Source: an uncultured bacterium (GTDB lineage Bacteria; Bacillota; Bacilli; Lactobacillales; Lactobacillaceae). From it: a DNA stretch of 64,000 nucleotides. Made by a program: the position numbers and the translations under genes. The stretch spans positions 62,001 through 126,000 of the forward strand of contig CAJMMO010000003.1 of the NCBI GenBank assembly GCA_905214545.1. The letters run 5' to 3'. Every line of letters starts with the position of its first letter. Positions within the stretch are counted from its first letter, which is position 1. Positions 33,749-42,713 of this stretch are shown in pieces. The notes under the pieces are model-generated. The model had not been told where the DNA came from. It did not search any database and saw nothing but the letters and a program-made list of their open reading frames with translations.

Positions 33749-35660
33749 ATGCCGTAATTTTGGTTTTGTTTAAAAGTAACGAGCTCGTGACGACCGAGAC
33801 CGAGGAAAACGCCATGGCTAAGCCGGCCAGCTCTGGGCTGAGCAACCAGCCAATGAAGGCCAGGAGTCCTGCGGCGATGGGGATGCCGATGGTGTTGTAG
33901 ATCAAAGACCAGAACAGGTTGATCATGATCCGCTGGTAGGTCTTTTGGGCCACGCCTAGGGCTTCGGGCACGCCGAGCAGGTCGTTTTTCACTAAGATGA
34001 TGTCGCCGGCGGCGATGGCGACGTCGGTGCCGGAACCCATGGCGATGCCGACGTCGGCAGCTGTCAAGGCAGGCGCGTCGTTGACGCCGTCACCGACAAA
34101 GGCGACCTGCTGCCCTGTTTTTTGCAGTTTGGTGATTTCGGCAGCTTTTTCAGTAGGCAAAACCCCGGCGATGACCTCGTCCACGCCGACCGTTTTGGCA
34201 ACGGCCTGGGCGGCTTTTTCGTTGTCGCCCGTCAGCATGATCGTCTTTAAGCCGCGCCGGTGCAAGGCGGCAATGGCCTCTTTGGAGCTTGGCTTCGGTT
34301 CGTCGCGCAAGGCGATGAGGCCTGTGATCTGCCCGGCCTGGCCGACGAAGACGACGGTTTTGGCCTCTTGCTGCAAGGAAGCGGCTTGTTGGGCCAAGGC
34401 AGGATTGTCGTTTTCAGATAAGGAAGCAGAGCCGGCAAAGGCAGCTGCGCCTGATACCACGGCGGTCACGCCTTGGCCGCTGACGGCCTTAAACTGCTCG
34501 GCCTTTGGCCAGGCGAGCTTTTCTGCCTTGGCCTTAGCCACGATAGCGCTGGCCAGCGGGTGCTCCGACGCTTCTTCCAGACTGGCTGCCAAACGCAGCA
34601 CATCTGGGCCGCCGACGATGTCAGTGACTTCTGGCTTGCCCTTGGTGATGGTGCCGGTCTTGTCTAAGACGACAGTGTCGAGCTTGCGGGTCTTTTCCAA
34701 GACTTCGCCGTTTTTCAGCAAGACGCCCATCTTGGCTGCCCGGGTGGTGCCGACCAGCAAGGCGGTTGGCGTTGCTAAGCCCAAGGCGCACGGGCAGGCG
34801 ATGACGATCACGGACACGGCGTAGAGCATGGCCTGGACCGCAGTGGCGCCTAAGAAGCCGAACCAGATGACATAGGTCACGATGGCGATGATCAGGACGG
34901 CCGGCACGAAGTAGCTGGCGATCTTGTCGGTCAAGTCCTCGATTGGGGCATGGCTCGTCTGGGCCTTTTTTACTAAATCGACGATCTGGGCCAGCATGGT
35001 GTCTTCGCCCACCTTGGTGGCCTTTAACACGATGGTGCCGTCGGCGTTGATGGTCGAGCCGATGACCTCATCGCCCGGCTTTTTGACGACCGGCATGCTT
35101 TCGCCGGTGACTAAGGATTCGTCGATGCTGGTGGTGCCGGACACGATGGTGCCGTCGACGGGAATCTTGCCGCCGGGCTTGACGCGCAGCTGGTCGCCGG
35201 GCTCAACTTCAGACAGCGGCACGCGGACCCAGTTGCCATCAACAAGCTTTTCTGCGTCCTTAGCCTGCAGGCTGGCCAGCTTGCCTAAGGCGTCGGCCGC
35301 GCGGCTGTTCATCTTTTCTTCCATTAAGTCGCCTAACATGACGAAGACGGTGACAAAGGCCGCACTCTCAAAATAGACTGCCCTGCCGGTAAACATGGCA
35401 AAGATGGAGTAGAAGTAGGCCACGCCGGTGCCGACTGCGACCAAGGTGTTCATAGTCGCGTGGTGGTTTTTAAAGGAGGCAAAGCCGCTTTGCCAGTAAG
35501 GCCAGGCGCCTAAGATCATGATCAAGCTGGTGGTGACGAAGGCAAGCCAGTTGTAGCCAGGCATCATCCAGTGGAAGGCCATGCCGACCATCTGGATCAG
35601 CATGGGGATGGAAAGAATTGCCGACGCCCAGAAGCGCTGGTTGAAAGTGAGTTTTTTCAT
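33747..35660 (-). CDS. copA: Copper-exporting P1B-type ATPase
   Basis: Pumps Cu+ out of the cytoplasm, 637 residues. Motifs: TGESMPV, the metal-path CPC (VIACPCALGLATP), DKTGTIT with the phosphorylated Asp, SEHPLA (His of the N domain), TGDN and GDGVNDAPAL. It lacks the N-terminal heavy-metal-associated domain of typical CopA and begins directly at the first helices. Last gene of copY-cupredoxin-copA, overlapping the cupredoxin stop by one base (TAATG). Confidence 0.95.
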   Translation of the reverse strand: MKKLTFNQRFWASAILSIPMLIQMVGMAFHWMMPGYNWLAFVTTSLIMILGAWPYWQSGFASFKNHHATMNTLVAVGTGVAYFYSIFAMFTGRAVYFESAAFVTVFVMLGDLMEEKMNSRAADALGKLASLQAKDAEKLVDGNWVRVPLSEVEPGDQLRVKPGGKIPVDGTIVSGTTSIDESLVTGESMPVVKKPGDEVIGSTINADGTIVLKATKVGEDTMLAQIVDLVKKAQTSHAPIEDLTDKIASYFVPAVLIIAIVTYVIWFGFLGATAVQAMLYAVSVIVIACPCALGLATPTALLVGTTRAAKMGVLLKNGEVLEKTRKLDTVVLDKTGTITKGKPEVTDIVGGPDVLRLAASLEEASEHPLASAIVAKAKAEKLAWPKAEQFKAVSGQGVTAVVSGAAAFAGSASLSENDNPALAQQAASLQQEAKTVVFVGQAGQITGLIALRDEPKPSSKEAIAALHRRGLKTIMLTGDNEKAAQAVAKTVGVDEVIAGVLPTEKAAEITKLQKTGQQVAFVGDGVNDAPALTAADVGIAMGSGTDVAIAAGDIILVKNDLLGVPEALGVAQKTYQRIMINLFWSLIYNTIGIPIAAGLLAFIGWLLSPELAGLAMAFSSVSVVTSSLLLNKTKITA

Positions 35661-36037
35661 TATTTGACGACCACCTTTCCGTGGTTCATGTTCATGCCGC
35701 AGGCGAAGTTGAAGGTCTTAGCCTGGTCGGTTGGGATCTGGACCGTGGTGTATTTTTGCTTGGTCAAGTCGGCGTTCACGCCCAGGTCTTCAAAGACCAC
35801 GTGGGATAAGCAGGCGGTCTGGTCGCGCATGTCGAAGGTGACTTGGCCCGGTACCCCTTTTTTCAAGACAACGGTAGCGGGACTGTAGCCGCCGGAGACA
35901 ACGATGGTGGCGTTTTGCGCGCCGGACTTGACTTCGGCGCTGGCCGTTTTTTGCTTGTGCGGGGCGAAGAACCACCAGCCGATAAAGGCGATTAAAGCTA
36001 AGCCGACGATAACAGCGATAATTTGTGCAGCGTTCAT
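35660..36037 (-). CDS. Membrane-tethered cupredoxin-like copper protein
   Basis: 125 residues: one N-terminal membrane helix (about 5-24) and an external cupredoxin domain. Possible copper ligands are Cys and His in TACLSHVVF and the final ACGMNMNHGK (Cys, Met, His). Such proteins accept or deliver copper at the outer face. Placed between the repressor and the pump and translationally coupled to copA, it probably works with the pump. The final strand resembles nitrosocyanin/CopC-like ends only loosely. Confidence 0.82.
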   Translation of the reverse strand: MNAAQIIAVIVGLALIAFIGWWFFAPHKQKTASAEVKSGAQNATIVVSGGYSPATVVLKKGVPGQVTFDMRDQTACLSHVVFEDLGVNADLTKQKYTTVQIPTDQAKTFNFACGMNMNHGKVVVK

Positions 36038-36049
36038 AGTAATTTCCCC

Positions 36050-36478
36050 CTAATTCATGTCAGTGCAGCAGTTGCAGGCCACGCTCGTTGGTGCGGTCTG
36101 CTTTTTTTGTGCGATTAGAGCAGCTAAGGCGTCTAAGTCGGACTGTGAGATGACGGCATTTGCAATCATGTCGGCTAACAATTTGCCCTGCTGTTTTTGG
36201 CAGACCTCGTCTAAGAACTCGCTGCCGGCTTGCTGGAGCGCCTGTTTTTGGCTGATTTTGGCCTGGTAGATGAAGCGGCGGCCGTCAGCCTGCGTGCTGA
36301 GCAGCCCTTTTAAGACGAGGCGGCGCAGCAGGGTTTTGACGGTGGACGGCTTCCAGCCTTTGCTTTGCTCAAGCTGGGCCGTGATGGTGTTGGAAGAACA
36401 ATTGCCCATTGTCCAGACGATGCGCATTACGGCCCATTCGGAAGCGGAAATGCTGGTGTCTGTTTCTGTCACTTTCAT
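36050..36478 (-). CDS. copY: Copper-responsive repressor, BlaI/CopY family
   Basis: A 142-residue winged-helix repressor. The N-terminal domain (EWAVMRIVWTMGNCSSNTI, PSTVKTLLRRLVLKGLL) is typical; the C-terminus ends CNCCTDMN, a shortened form of the CxCxxxxCxC copper-binding hook of CopY. In the absence of copper it should bind the two cop boxes upstream and repress the operon; Cu+ displaces Zn and releases it. Confidence 0.92.
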   Translation of the reverse strand: MKVTETDTSISASEWAVMRIVWTMGNCSSNTITAQLEQSKGWKPSTVKTLLRRLVLKGLLSTQADGRRFIYQAKISQKQALQQAGSEFLDEVCQKQQGKLLADMIANAVISQSDLDALAALIAQKKQTAPTSVACNCCTDMN

Positions 36479-36495
36479 GGTTAGCTCCTTTCGTT

Positions 36496-36531
36496 TACAT
36501 TTGTAATCATAACATATGATCTACATTCGTA
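36496..36531 (-). promoter_or_regulatory. Two cop boxes around the copY promoter
   Basis: TACATTTGTA (36496-36505) fits TACAnnTGTA exactly; TACATTCGTA (36522-36531) differs at one base. Reverse-strand TATGAT (36507-36512) lies between them and TTTACG over the far box serves as -35, so CopY bound here would block RNA polymerase. Confidence 0.85.
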
Positions 36532-36543
36532 AACATAAATGCT

Positions 36544-36578
36544 CAAAAAAAGACGCCGGTAAAAACCGGTGTCTTTTT
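36544..36578 (-). terminator. Terminator after the LPXTG gene
   Basis: AAGACGCCGGT / ACCGGTGTCTT stem with reverse-strand T-run. Confidence 0.8.
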
Positions 36579-36590
36579 AAATGCTAAATC

Positions 36591-39500
36591 CTAGTTTTTC
36601 TTTTTACGCAGACCGGCCAAGCCTAAGAGGCTGAGCAGTGCGCCCATGGCCAGGGCAAGGTAGCTGCTGCCGGTTTGCGGCAGAGTTGCTTTTTGCTTTG
36701 GCACGTTCGTCTTGTGAACGACAGGTGTCTGGCTGGTGTGGGTGCGCTTGCTGATGGTTGGGCTGGCAGGGATGTCAGGCCGTTCTGGGTTGTGCGGCTG
36801 GTCTGGAGTTGGATTGTCCGGTTGGTCTGGGTTTGGGGTGTCCGGCTGATCCGGATTTGGATTATCCGGAGTCTCTGGTGGATTATATGGCGTGGTCGGC
36901 TTTTCAACTAACCAGATCATGACCAATTGATCGACGTTTGGATCGTCGTCAAAGAGTTCTGGCAGAACGTCGGTGTCGTGCAACTGGCCGTTAGCACCTT
37001 TATCGCCATGTTTAACAAGTACATAATCTTTGCAGTTGTAAGTTTTGTCCACATTATTTTGCAGATATTCCCAATCATTTTCGAATATTGACTTCAATGC
37101 GGAGTGGGATGGGCCCTGGCCTAACAAGATACCAGTTTGATTTTCAGCAGGGCTCATAAACTGTACGTTGCCATTAGCATCCTGGTAGCCGACCTTGTAG
37201 CGAATATATTGGGTTTCAGTCTTTGGTGGAATATATGGCGTGTCTGGCTTTTCAACTAACCAGATCGTGACCAGTTGATCAACGCTTGCGTCATGGTCGT
37301 ATGTTTTCGGCAAGTCCGATGTCTTTTGCAAATTTCTACTATCATTGCTTGGCACTAAGAAATACTTTTTGTCGTTGATCGTCACGCCCTTCTTAGCATA
37401 GTAGTCAAGCAACGATTGCCAGTCATGTCTTGTATCGTCTGACAAGGCCTGGTCTGAAGGGCCCGTGCCTAAAACGGTGTAATCTTTGTAAAGGTGAGGG
37501 TCTTGGCCGTTTTCGTTTTGATACATGACGTTGTACTTGATTATTTGCTTTTGCTTAACGTAGTAGTAGTTCAAGACTTGGGCTTTGCCAGTCACCAGCT
37601 TGCCATCTTTATCGCGCCAGGTAGCGTTTTCCGTGTAACCTGGAACGCCGGTAAAGTTATCGTGAGTAAATTTATCCTGCCAGCCAATATTTCGCTTTTC
37701 AGTTTCGTTAAGCTTGTGGTATTTTCCATCGTTGATGTCATAGCCGTAGATGTCATAGCCTGGGATCTCTGGAGCAGCAAAGCCGTAGAAGACGCCAGTG
37801 TTTGCGCCAGTGCCTGCGTTCATCCAGTCGCTATCATTATCTGTTTTAACAAAAGTAACTTGCCGGTCGTCCCTAGTGCTTGGATCATCGTCATCGTGGA
37901 TCTTAACCTTATTTGTCGGTACAACCAGATGGCCTTCATTGTCTAAACTTGCTTCGTAGTAGTGGATGATCTGGACCACGCTGTCATGACTGATTTTGCC
38001 GTACTTACCCGCTGCAAAGCCGAAGTTTTTTGGCACGTTGGCGCCAGGGATAGGGTACTTAACGAAGTTATAACCAGCCTCGCCATTTTCGCCGGTAGTG
38101 TGGTCTTTGTCATTAGGGTTGTAGAGCAAGTTAGGGTTATTCGGCTCTTTGGTGCTGGTTAACTTTACACGCCAAGGATGATCCTGCAAAACTTGGAACA
38201 GTTCTTTACTGATTGCTACACCGCCCACATATCTGGCCTTTTCTTTACCGTTATAATAGTAATTTTTGAGGTTTTCAGGATGTTTTGGATCTTCTAGTTT
38301 TTGGATAAAGTTCTTATCATCGTAATTTTGGTCAGCATCCCCATCCTTATTCGGGTGATCAATATGAGTATCTGCTGGCGGCAGCAAGTCAGTTGGATCG
38401 CTCGGGCGCCAAGAAATCAGCGTCACAGCTGATTGCAGATCATCGCCGTCAGACTGCACCTCCTTGGCAAAGCCTTGGTAGTCGCCTTCGATCGTGACAT
38501 GGTAATGAGCGGTAGCCGTGCCATCAGCGTTGTGAGAAATCGTCCGTTCGACATGAACTTTAGGCTTAGTGACCAGGTCGTCCCTGTGCAGGTAGACACC
38601 ATCATGGCCAGACACATTGTCAGTCGGCAAAGTCGTTGTTGAACCGACAATCATGCGCTCGATGTCTTTTTGTACTCTGTCTGTATCAGCAAAGTAGTAG
38701 TCAACAGTTTTTTCACCATTATTGCCATAGGTCAGGTGGTCAGCTGGAATCGTGGCACTCATAGTGAAGTCATTGCCCAGTGTTTTACTATCGCCGGCCA
38801 GAGAAATCCCTTCCATCTGCGAAGGGTCCAACTGGCTGTTGTAGCCCAGACGCCAGGTACCGTCTTGCGTCTGGTACCACCAGTGTGCAGCTGTCCGTGT
38901 CGGCGAAACAGCACCCAGTTGATTGTTCAATTTAACGTTTGACTCGTGGTCCACCTTGATTTTAAGCCCGCTAGCCGTCGTAAAGTTGCCGATCTGGATG
39001 TCATCAGTTGGGCTGATCTCATTCACTGAACTGTCAGGCGAGTACAGCTTAAAGGTCTTTGATTGCAGCGGCGCTTTTTGCTGGTCTTCGTTTGGCACAC
39101 CGTTGTACCAGTTCAGCCGGCCCACGACCACGTCCATGCCGCCAGTACCCTTGCTGGCATTGTCATTGAAGACCAAACGGTAGTAGCCGTTGGTCCCGCC
39201 CAAGTCGCTGTTTTTAATGCCGGCGCTAATCTTTGGATCAGTCGGCTTTGAGTCGTGGCCCACGATCGAAGAAGCGTACTTATCGTCAGCGTTAACCGGC
39301 ACCACGTGGCCAACCAAAGTCCCGTGCATATCATAAACGGCAATCGGCGTGGTCTGGTTAACGACCTGGCCGTAGCTGAGCAATTCTTCTTGCCCGTTGG
39401 CCGTCACCTTGTAAGGCAGGCCCATCTTGATTTCAAAATAGTCGCCCGGCTGCAGGTTTTTGCGCTGTTCTTCGGTCAAAGTAAACTTAAAGCCAAGTTG

Positions 39501-40151
39501 AGTGCTGCCCGGTGTAGCGACCTTAGTCGAAGTTGCCGGCTCGCCTTCTACTTCCTTGGCGCCAGTTGCATCCACGACATGATTAGGATCAGTCGTCGGC
39601 TCAATCAGCTTGGTGTTGTCGCTGGTAATCAAGTCGCCACGATTATTACGCAACGGATCAACCTTGTCATCGGTCGTTGCATCCGCAGCCTTAACCTTCA
39701 AGCTTGCGCCAAGAGCCTTAGCTGCAGCTTTAGTGTCCTCGCCTTTTTTCTCAAGCTCGGATTTCTTGGCTTCAGTAGCAGGCTTTTCAGCTGGCTTTTC
39801 CACTGCCGCAGTCTTTTCTGCTTCGGCTTTGCCATTTTCGGCAGTCTTAGCAGCTTCTTTTTGCTCACCAGCGGCCTTGCTAAGCTCAGTGCCAGTTGCC
39901 TTCACATCCTGCAATTGAACACTGCTGTCTTTGTCTGCAGTGTCCTTTTTTACAGAACTATCTTCTTTATTTTCAGTACTTTTAACTTCAGTAATTTGGT
40001 TCGGGTTTTTATCCGCTGTCGCAGCCTGTACGTGGCCGGCCATCCCCGCATAAACGCTGGTGCTAATCAAAACGGAGGCAACGCCAACGCTCAATTTACG
40101 CAGTGAATAATGGGGCTTTGTTTCAGCGTGATTATTCTTTTTAGCTAACAT
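36591..40151 (-). CDS. LPXTG-anchored surface adhesin
   Basis: An 1186-residue wall protein: YSIRK-type signal (YSLRKLSVGVASVLIS), cleavage near VQAATA; an Ala/Lys/Glu-rich helical stretch (about 50-150); a large beta-rich region resembling streptococcal/lactobacillar adhesin domains (about 200-860); two related ~110-residue repeats near the C-terminus, each with the pattern YKVGYQDANG / YNVMYQNENG ... G.GPS..AL ... VDQLV.IWLVEKP; a Pro/Asp/Asn-rich wall-spanning segment; and LPQTG, a hydrophobic helix and RKKK. Sortase A would link it to peptidoglycan. Ligand unknown; mucin or matrix binding is a guess. GGAGA precedes the ATG. Confidence 0.93.
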   Translation of the reverse strand: MLAKKNNHAETKPHYSLRKLSVGVASVLISTSVYAGMAGHVQAATADKNPNQITEVKSTENKEDSSVKKDTADKDSSVQLQDVKATGTELSKAAGEQKEAAKTAENGKAEAEKTAAVEKPAEKPATEAKKSELEKKGEDTKAAAKALGASLKVKAADATTDDKVDPLRNNRGDLITSDNTKLIEPTTDPNHVVDATGAKEVEGEPATSTKVATPGSTQLGFKFTLTEEQRKNLQPGDYFEIKMGLPYKVTANGQEELLSYGQVVNQTTPIAVYDMHGTLVGHVVPVNADDKYASSIVGHDSKPTDPKISAGIKNSDLGGTNGYYRLVFNDNASKGTGGMDVVVGRLNWYNGVPNEDQQKAPLQSKTFKLYSPDSSVNEISPTDDIQIGNFTTASGLKIKVDHESNVKLNNQLGAVSPTRTAAHWWYQTQDGTWRLGYNSQLDPSQMEGISLAGDSKTLGNDFTMSATIPADHLTYGNNGEKTVDYYFADTDRVQKDIERMIVGSTTTLPTDNVSGHDGVYLHRDDLVTKPKVHVERTISHNADGTATAHYHVTIEGDYQGFAKEVQSDGDDLQSAVTLISWRPSDPTDLLPPADTHIDHPNKDGDADQNYDDKNFIQKLEDPKHPENLKNYYYNGKEKARYVGGVAISKELFQVLQDHPWRVKLTSTKEPNNPNLLYNPNDKDHTTGENGEAGYNFVKYPIPGANVPKNFGFAAGKYGKISHDSVVQIIHYYEASLDNEGHLVVPTNKVKIHDDDDPSTRDDRQVTFVKTDNDSDWMNAGTGANTGVFYGFAAPEIPGYDIYGYDINDGKYHKLNETEKRNIGWQDKFTHDNFTGVPGYTENATWRDKDGKLVTGKAQVLNYYYVKQKQIIKYNVMYQNENGQDPHLYKDYTVLGTGPSDQALSDDTRHDWQSLLDYYAKKGVTINDKKYFLVPSNDSRNLQKTSDLPKTYDHDASVDQLVTIWLVEKPDTPYIPPKTETQYIRYKVGYQDANGNVQFMSPAENQTGILLGQGPSHSALKSIFENDWEYLQNNVDKTYNCKDYVLVKHGDKGANGQLHDTDVLPELFDDDPNVDQLVMIWLVEKPTTPYNPPETPDNPNPDQPDTPNPDQPDNPTPDQPHNPERPDIPASPTISKRTHTSQTPVVHKTNVPKQKATLPQTGSSYLALAMGALLSLLGLAGLRKKKN

Positions 40152-40313
40152 ATCGCAGTCTCCAAAATAATAACTTTATATGTAATATAAATTCATTATA
40201 GCTCTATATACGATCCGGCGGCATGGCTATTTTAACTTTTTACATTTGGCACAATTTATATACAATATTTAGTCTATTCCGCATCCCTTGCCACAACATA
40301 TGTGCCTTTTTGC

Positions 40314-40353
40314 GCATAAAAAATACGGGGAGTCCGTAAAAAACTCCCCGCAT
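40314..40353 (-). terminator. Terminator after the acetyltransferase gene
   Basis: CGGGGAGT / ACTCCCCG stem, reverse-strand T-run. Between it and the LPXTG start (40152-40313) lies an AT-rich promoter zone with reverse-strand TATAAT at 40195-40200. Confidence 0.8.
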
Positions 40354-40369
40354 ATAATAACCAGTCTTG

Positions 40370-40918
40370 TTATTTTCTCTTCAACTTGAACGGCACAAAG
40401 TAACGCTCCCGCTGCTTCAAAAACTGCCGCAGCAGGCTCGTAAACAGCTCCGGCTTGACCGGCAGCTTGTCCGCCAGCAAGTCGTATTCCTCAAAGTTCT
40501 TCTCAATCGTGTAAAAACCAGTCTGCTTAAACCCGTTCTTCGCATAAAAGGCCTGCCGCCGCTTCCTCTGCTCCAAGTTCGGCGCGTCTTCTACTTCGCG
40601 CTCCGCACTGAGCAAGATTGGCCGGTCGTAGTATTCCTGCAGCAATGTTAAAGCCTGGCTGCCCAGCCCGCCATCCTGGCTTGCCGGCGCAATGGCCAGG
40701 AAAAAGAGGTAGACGACCTTGCGGCCAACCACGCTGTAAGCAAAGCCCGCCCATTCGTCATCATCGTAGAGGCTGAGAAATTCCCCGTTGCCGGTCTTAG
40801 CCCGCATCTTCAAAAAAGACAGCGGCAGGCGTTCCACCCGTGGGAAAACCTGTTCATAAACTTGCTTGATCTTCTTAAAATCAGGATCTCTGTGGGTAAC
40901 TTTGACGAGTTTTAACAA
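40370..40918 (-). CDS. GNAT-family acetyltransferase
   Basis: About 182 residues. The fold is suggested by VVYLFFLAIAPASQDGGLGSQALTLLQEYY (acetyl-CoA loop QDGGLGSQ) and the late RRQAFYAKNGFKQTG block. Substrate unknown. The frame extends further upstream, but AAGGAGG lies five bases before a TTG at 40918, so I start there; upstream residues would be read through the preceding gene's terminator. Confidence 0.85.
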   Translation of the reverse strand: MLKLVKVTHRDPDFKKIKQVYEQVFPRVERLPLSFLKMRAKTGNGEFLSLYDDDEWAGFAYSVVGRKVVYLFFLAIAPASQDGGLGSQALTLLQEYYDRPILLSAEREVEDAPNLEQRKRRQAFYAKNGFKQTGFYTIEKNFEEYDLLADKLPVKPELFTSLLRQFLKQRERYFVPFKLKRK

Positions 40919-40966
40919 TTTGTCCTCCTTAAAAAAGCTTTCTATATATAGCCTAACAAAGGCCGC

Positions 40967-40995
40967 AAAAAAAAGCCGCTTCGCGGCTTTTCTTA
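40967..40995 (-). terminator. Terminator after the NmrA-like gene
   Basis: AAAAGCCGC GAA GCGGCTTTT hairpin with T-run on the reverse strand. Confidence 0.8.
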
Positions 40996-41015
40996 AGTGA
41001 TTCTTACTAATGTGC

Positions 41016-41678
41016 TTAATAAACAGGACGGCTGCTGCCCTCAGTTGCCGGGTCCGCAAAGCCGATGCTTTCACGGTTCCACTTGCTCGGGTCGGCGATG
41101 ATCTTAGAAACTAGGTCAGCCACGCCCTTGCGGGAAACCGACACGCCCACGTAAGCTTGCCCCTTCTCAGTCACCTGGTAGTTGGTGTCTGGCCGGTCGT
41201 TCAGCCAAGCCAGCCGCAGCACCGTGTAGTCCAGGTCGGAGTTTTCAACCACCCCGGCGCTCAAGACCATCGCGTTGTCCGGCTGCACCTTGCCGCCGAA
41301 GCAAACGTCGCGGTTGTAGCTGCCGAACGGTTCCGGCACTTCGTCGTAGATGCCCAGGATGTTAGAAGAGATCAGGCGCTTAACGCCGTATTGGTCCATC
41401 AGCTTGACGACGTCCTTGGTCAGCTTAGCGCCGGCGCCGTGGTCCACAAAGGCGACAAAGACGATGTCTTGCCCTTTGATCGCCTTGGCCAGGTCTGCTT
41501 CGTTATTCGCATCCCCGTCAATCAAAGTGACCTGGTCGTTGTCAGCCAAGTCGGCTAAGCGGCTCGCATTTCTCAAAAACAGGGTCAGGCGGACGTCTTT
41601 TTGCTCGTTTAAAATCCGGTCTTCAACCAGGCGCGCGATCTGCCCGTTGGCGCCGATAATTGCAACATTTTTAGTCAT
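41016..41678 (-). CDS. NAD(P)-binding NmrA/SDR-like oxidoreductase
   Basis: A 220-residue Rossmann protein: IIGANGQIARLV is the dinucleotide loop, followed by LIDGDANN and RLISSNILGIYDEVPEP. Atypical SDRs of this kind act as reductases, epimerases or redox sensors (NmrA); no catalytic Tyr-x-x-x-Lys is obvious. It lies 39 bases after an aldo-keto reductase gene on the same strand, so both may respond to the same carbonyl stress. Confidence 0.83.
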   Translation of the reverse strand: MTKNVAIIGANGQIARLVEDRILNEQKDVRLTLFLRNASRLADLADNDQVTLIDGDANNEADLAKAIKGQDIVFVAFVDHGAGAKLTKDVVKLMDQYGVKRLISSNILGIYDEVPEPFGSYNRDVCFGGKVQPDNAMVLSAGVVENSDLDYTVLRLAWLNDRPDTNYQVTEKGQAYVGVSVSRKGVADLVSKIIADPSKWNRESIGFADPATEGSSRPVY

Positions 41679-41717
41679 TAGAAATTTTCCTTTCTTTTTT
41701 TAAAAAAATGTTCCTGC

Positions 41718-42578
41718 TTAATTCTTCAAAGCCCGCAGGCTTGCGCCAAAGATGCTTTCAATGGCATTGGGGTCGCGGTGGTCAAAGAATTGGCTTTCGT
41801 TTTTGTCTAAGCTGGCGATCAGCTTCATGTCAGTGTCGTTTAACTCAAAGTCGAACACGTCGAAGTTTTCGGCCATGCGGTTTTTGTGGACCGACTTCGG
41901 GATGACCACGATGCCGCGCTGCAGCAGCCAGCGCAAGATCACCTGGCCGTTGGCCTTGCCGTACTTTTTGCCGATGGCAGCAATGGTCGGATCGGTGAAG
42001 ATGCCGTGCTTGCCTTCGGCAAACGGGGCCCAGGCCTCGCTTTGGACGTTGTCTTCCTTGTTAAAGGCCACGGCGCTTTCCTGCTGGTACCAAGGCGAGA
42101 TCTCGATCTGGTTGACGGCCGGCTTCACGCTGCTCATCAGTTCCAGGTTCTTCAGCTGGTCTGGGTAGAAGTTCGACACCCCGATCGACTTGATCTTGCC
42201 GGCCTTTTGGGCCTCTTCCAAAGCACGCCAGGCGCCGTAGGTGTCGCCGTAAGGCTGGTGGAGCAGGTAGAGGTCGATGTAGTCTAAGCCCAGCTTTTGC
42301 AGGGAGTCGTCGATGCCCTGCTTGGCCTTTTCATAAGTAAAGTGGTCGACCCAGAGCTTCGAAGTGATAAAAAAGTCTGCGCGCGGCAGGCCGCTGTTGC
42401 GCACAGCTCTGCCGACAGCTTCCTCGTTGCCGTAAGCAGCAGCGGTGTCGATCAGGCGATAACCGACTTCAATCGCCTCGCTGACTGCTTTTTCTGCTTG
42501 GGCCAAGTCCGGGACCTGGAAGACCCCGAAGCCCAATTGCGGCATCTTGTTGCCATCGTTTAAGCTGACATATTGCAT
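41718..42578 (-). CDS. Aldo-keto reductase (2,5-diketogluconate reductase type)
   Basis: A 286-residue NADPH-dependent reductase. GYRLIDTAAAYGNEEAVG (catalytic Asp and Tyr), KLWVDHFTY (Lys), YIDLYLLHQP (His), VNQIEISPW and VIPKSVHKNRMAEN are AKR5 signatures. It detoxifies aldehydes such as methylglyoxal in related bacteria. AGGAGG lies upstream, and the gene is divergent from a LysR regulator that probably controls it. Confidence 0.92.
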   Translation of the reverse strand: MQYVSLNDGNKMPQLGFGVFQVPDLAQAEKAVSEAIEVGYRLIDTAAAYGNEEAVGRAVRNSGLPRADFFITSKLWVDHFTYEKAKQGIDDSLQKLGLDYIDLYLLHQPYGDTYGAWRALEEAQKAGKIKSIGVSNFYPDQLKNLELMSSVKPAVNQIEISPWYQQESAVAFNKEDNVQSEAWAPFAEGKHGIFTDPTIAAIGKKYGKANGQVILRWLLQRGIVVIPKSVHKNRMAENFDVFDFELNDTDMKLIASLDKNESQFFDHRDPNAIESIFGASLRALKN

Positions 42579-42713
42579 TCTGATTACCTCCTAATTGTTC
42601 AGCACTTGTTTTAAATTTCAGTTATTATCTTAGCGCCTTAAAATAATAAAAAAATTGCTTGTTGAACATGCTGGTATACGAGTAATGTATAGTCGAAAGA
42701 AGCTGACACAACA

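Noticed and set aside
33997..34824. Forward frame of 275 codons antisense to copA
   Set aside because: Shadow of a well-defined P-type ATPase; Ser/Thr/Ala-rich composition without motifs.
36780..36900. Short tandem repeats as a CRISPR-like array
   Set aside because: They are in-frame Pro/Asp/Asn/Gln codons of the wall-spanning region of the LPXTG protein, without spacers.
39255..40106. Long forward frame of 283 codons antisense to the LPXTG gene
   Set aside because: It mirrors the low-complexity Ala/Lys/Glu coding region; the reverse-strand gene has signal peptide, sorting motif and terminator.
40919..41074. N-terminal extension of the acetyltransferase up to 41074
   Set aside because: It would cross the terminator and the end of the NmrA-like gene; a TTG with AAGGAGG fits far better.
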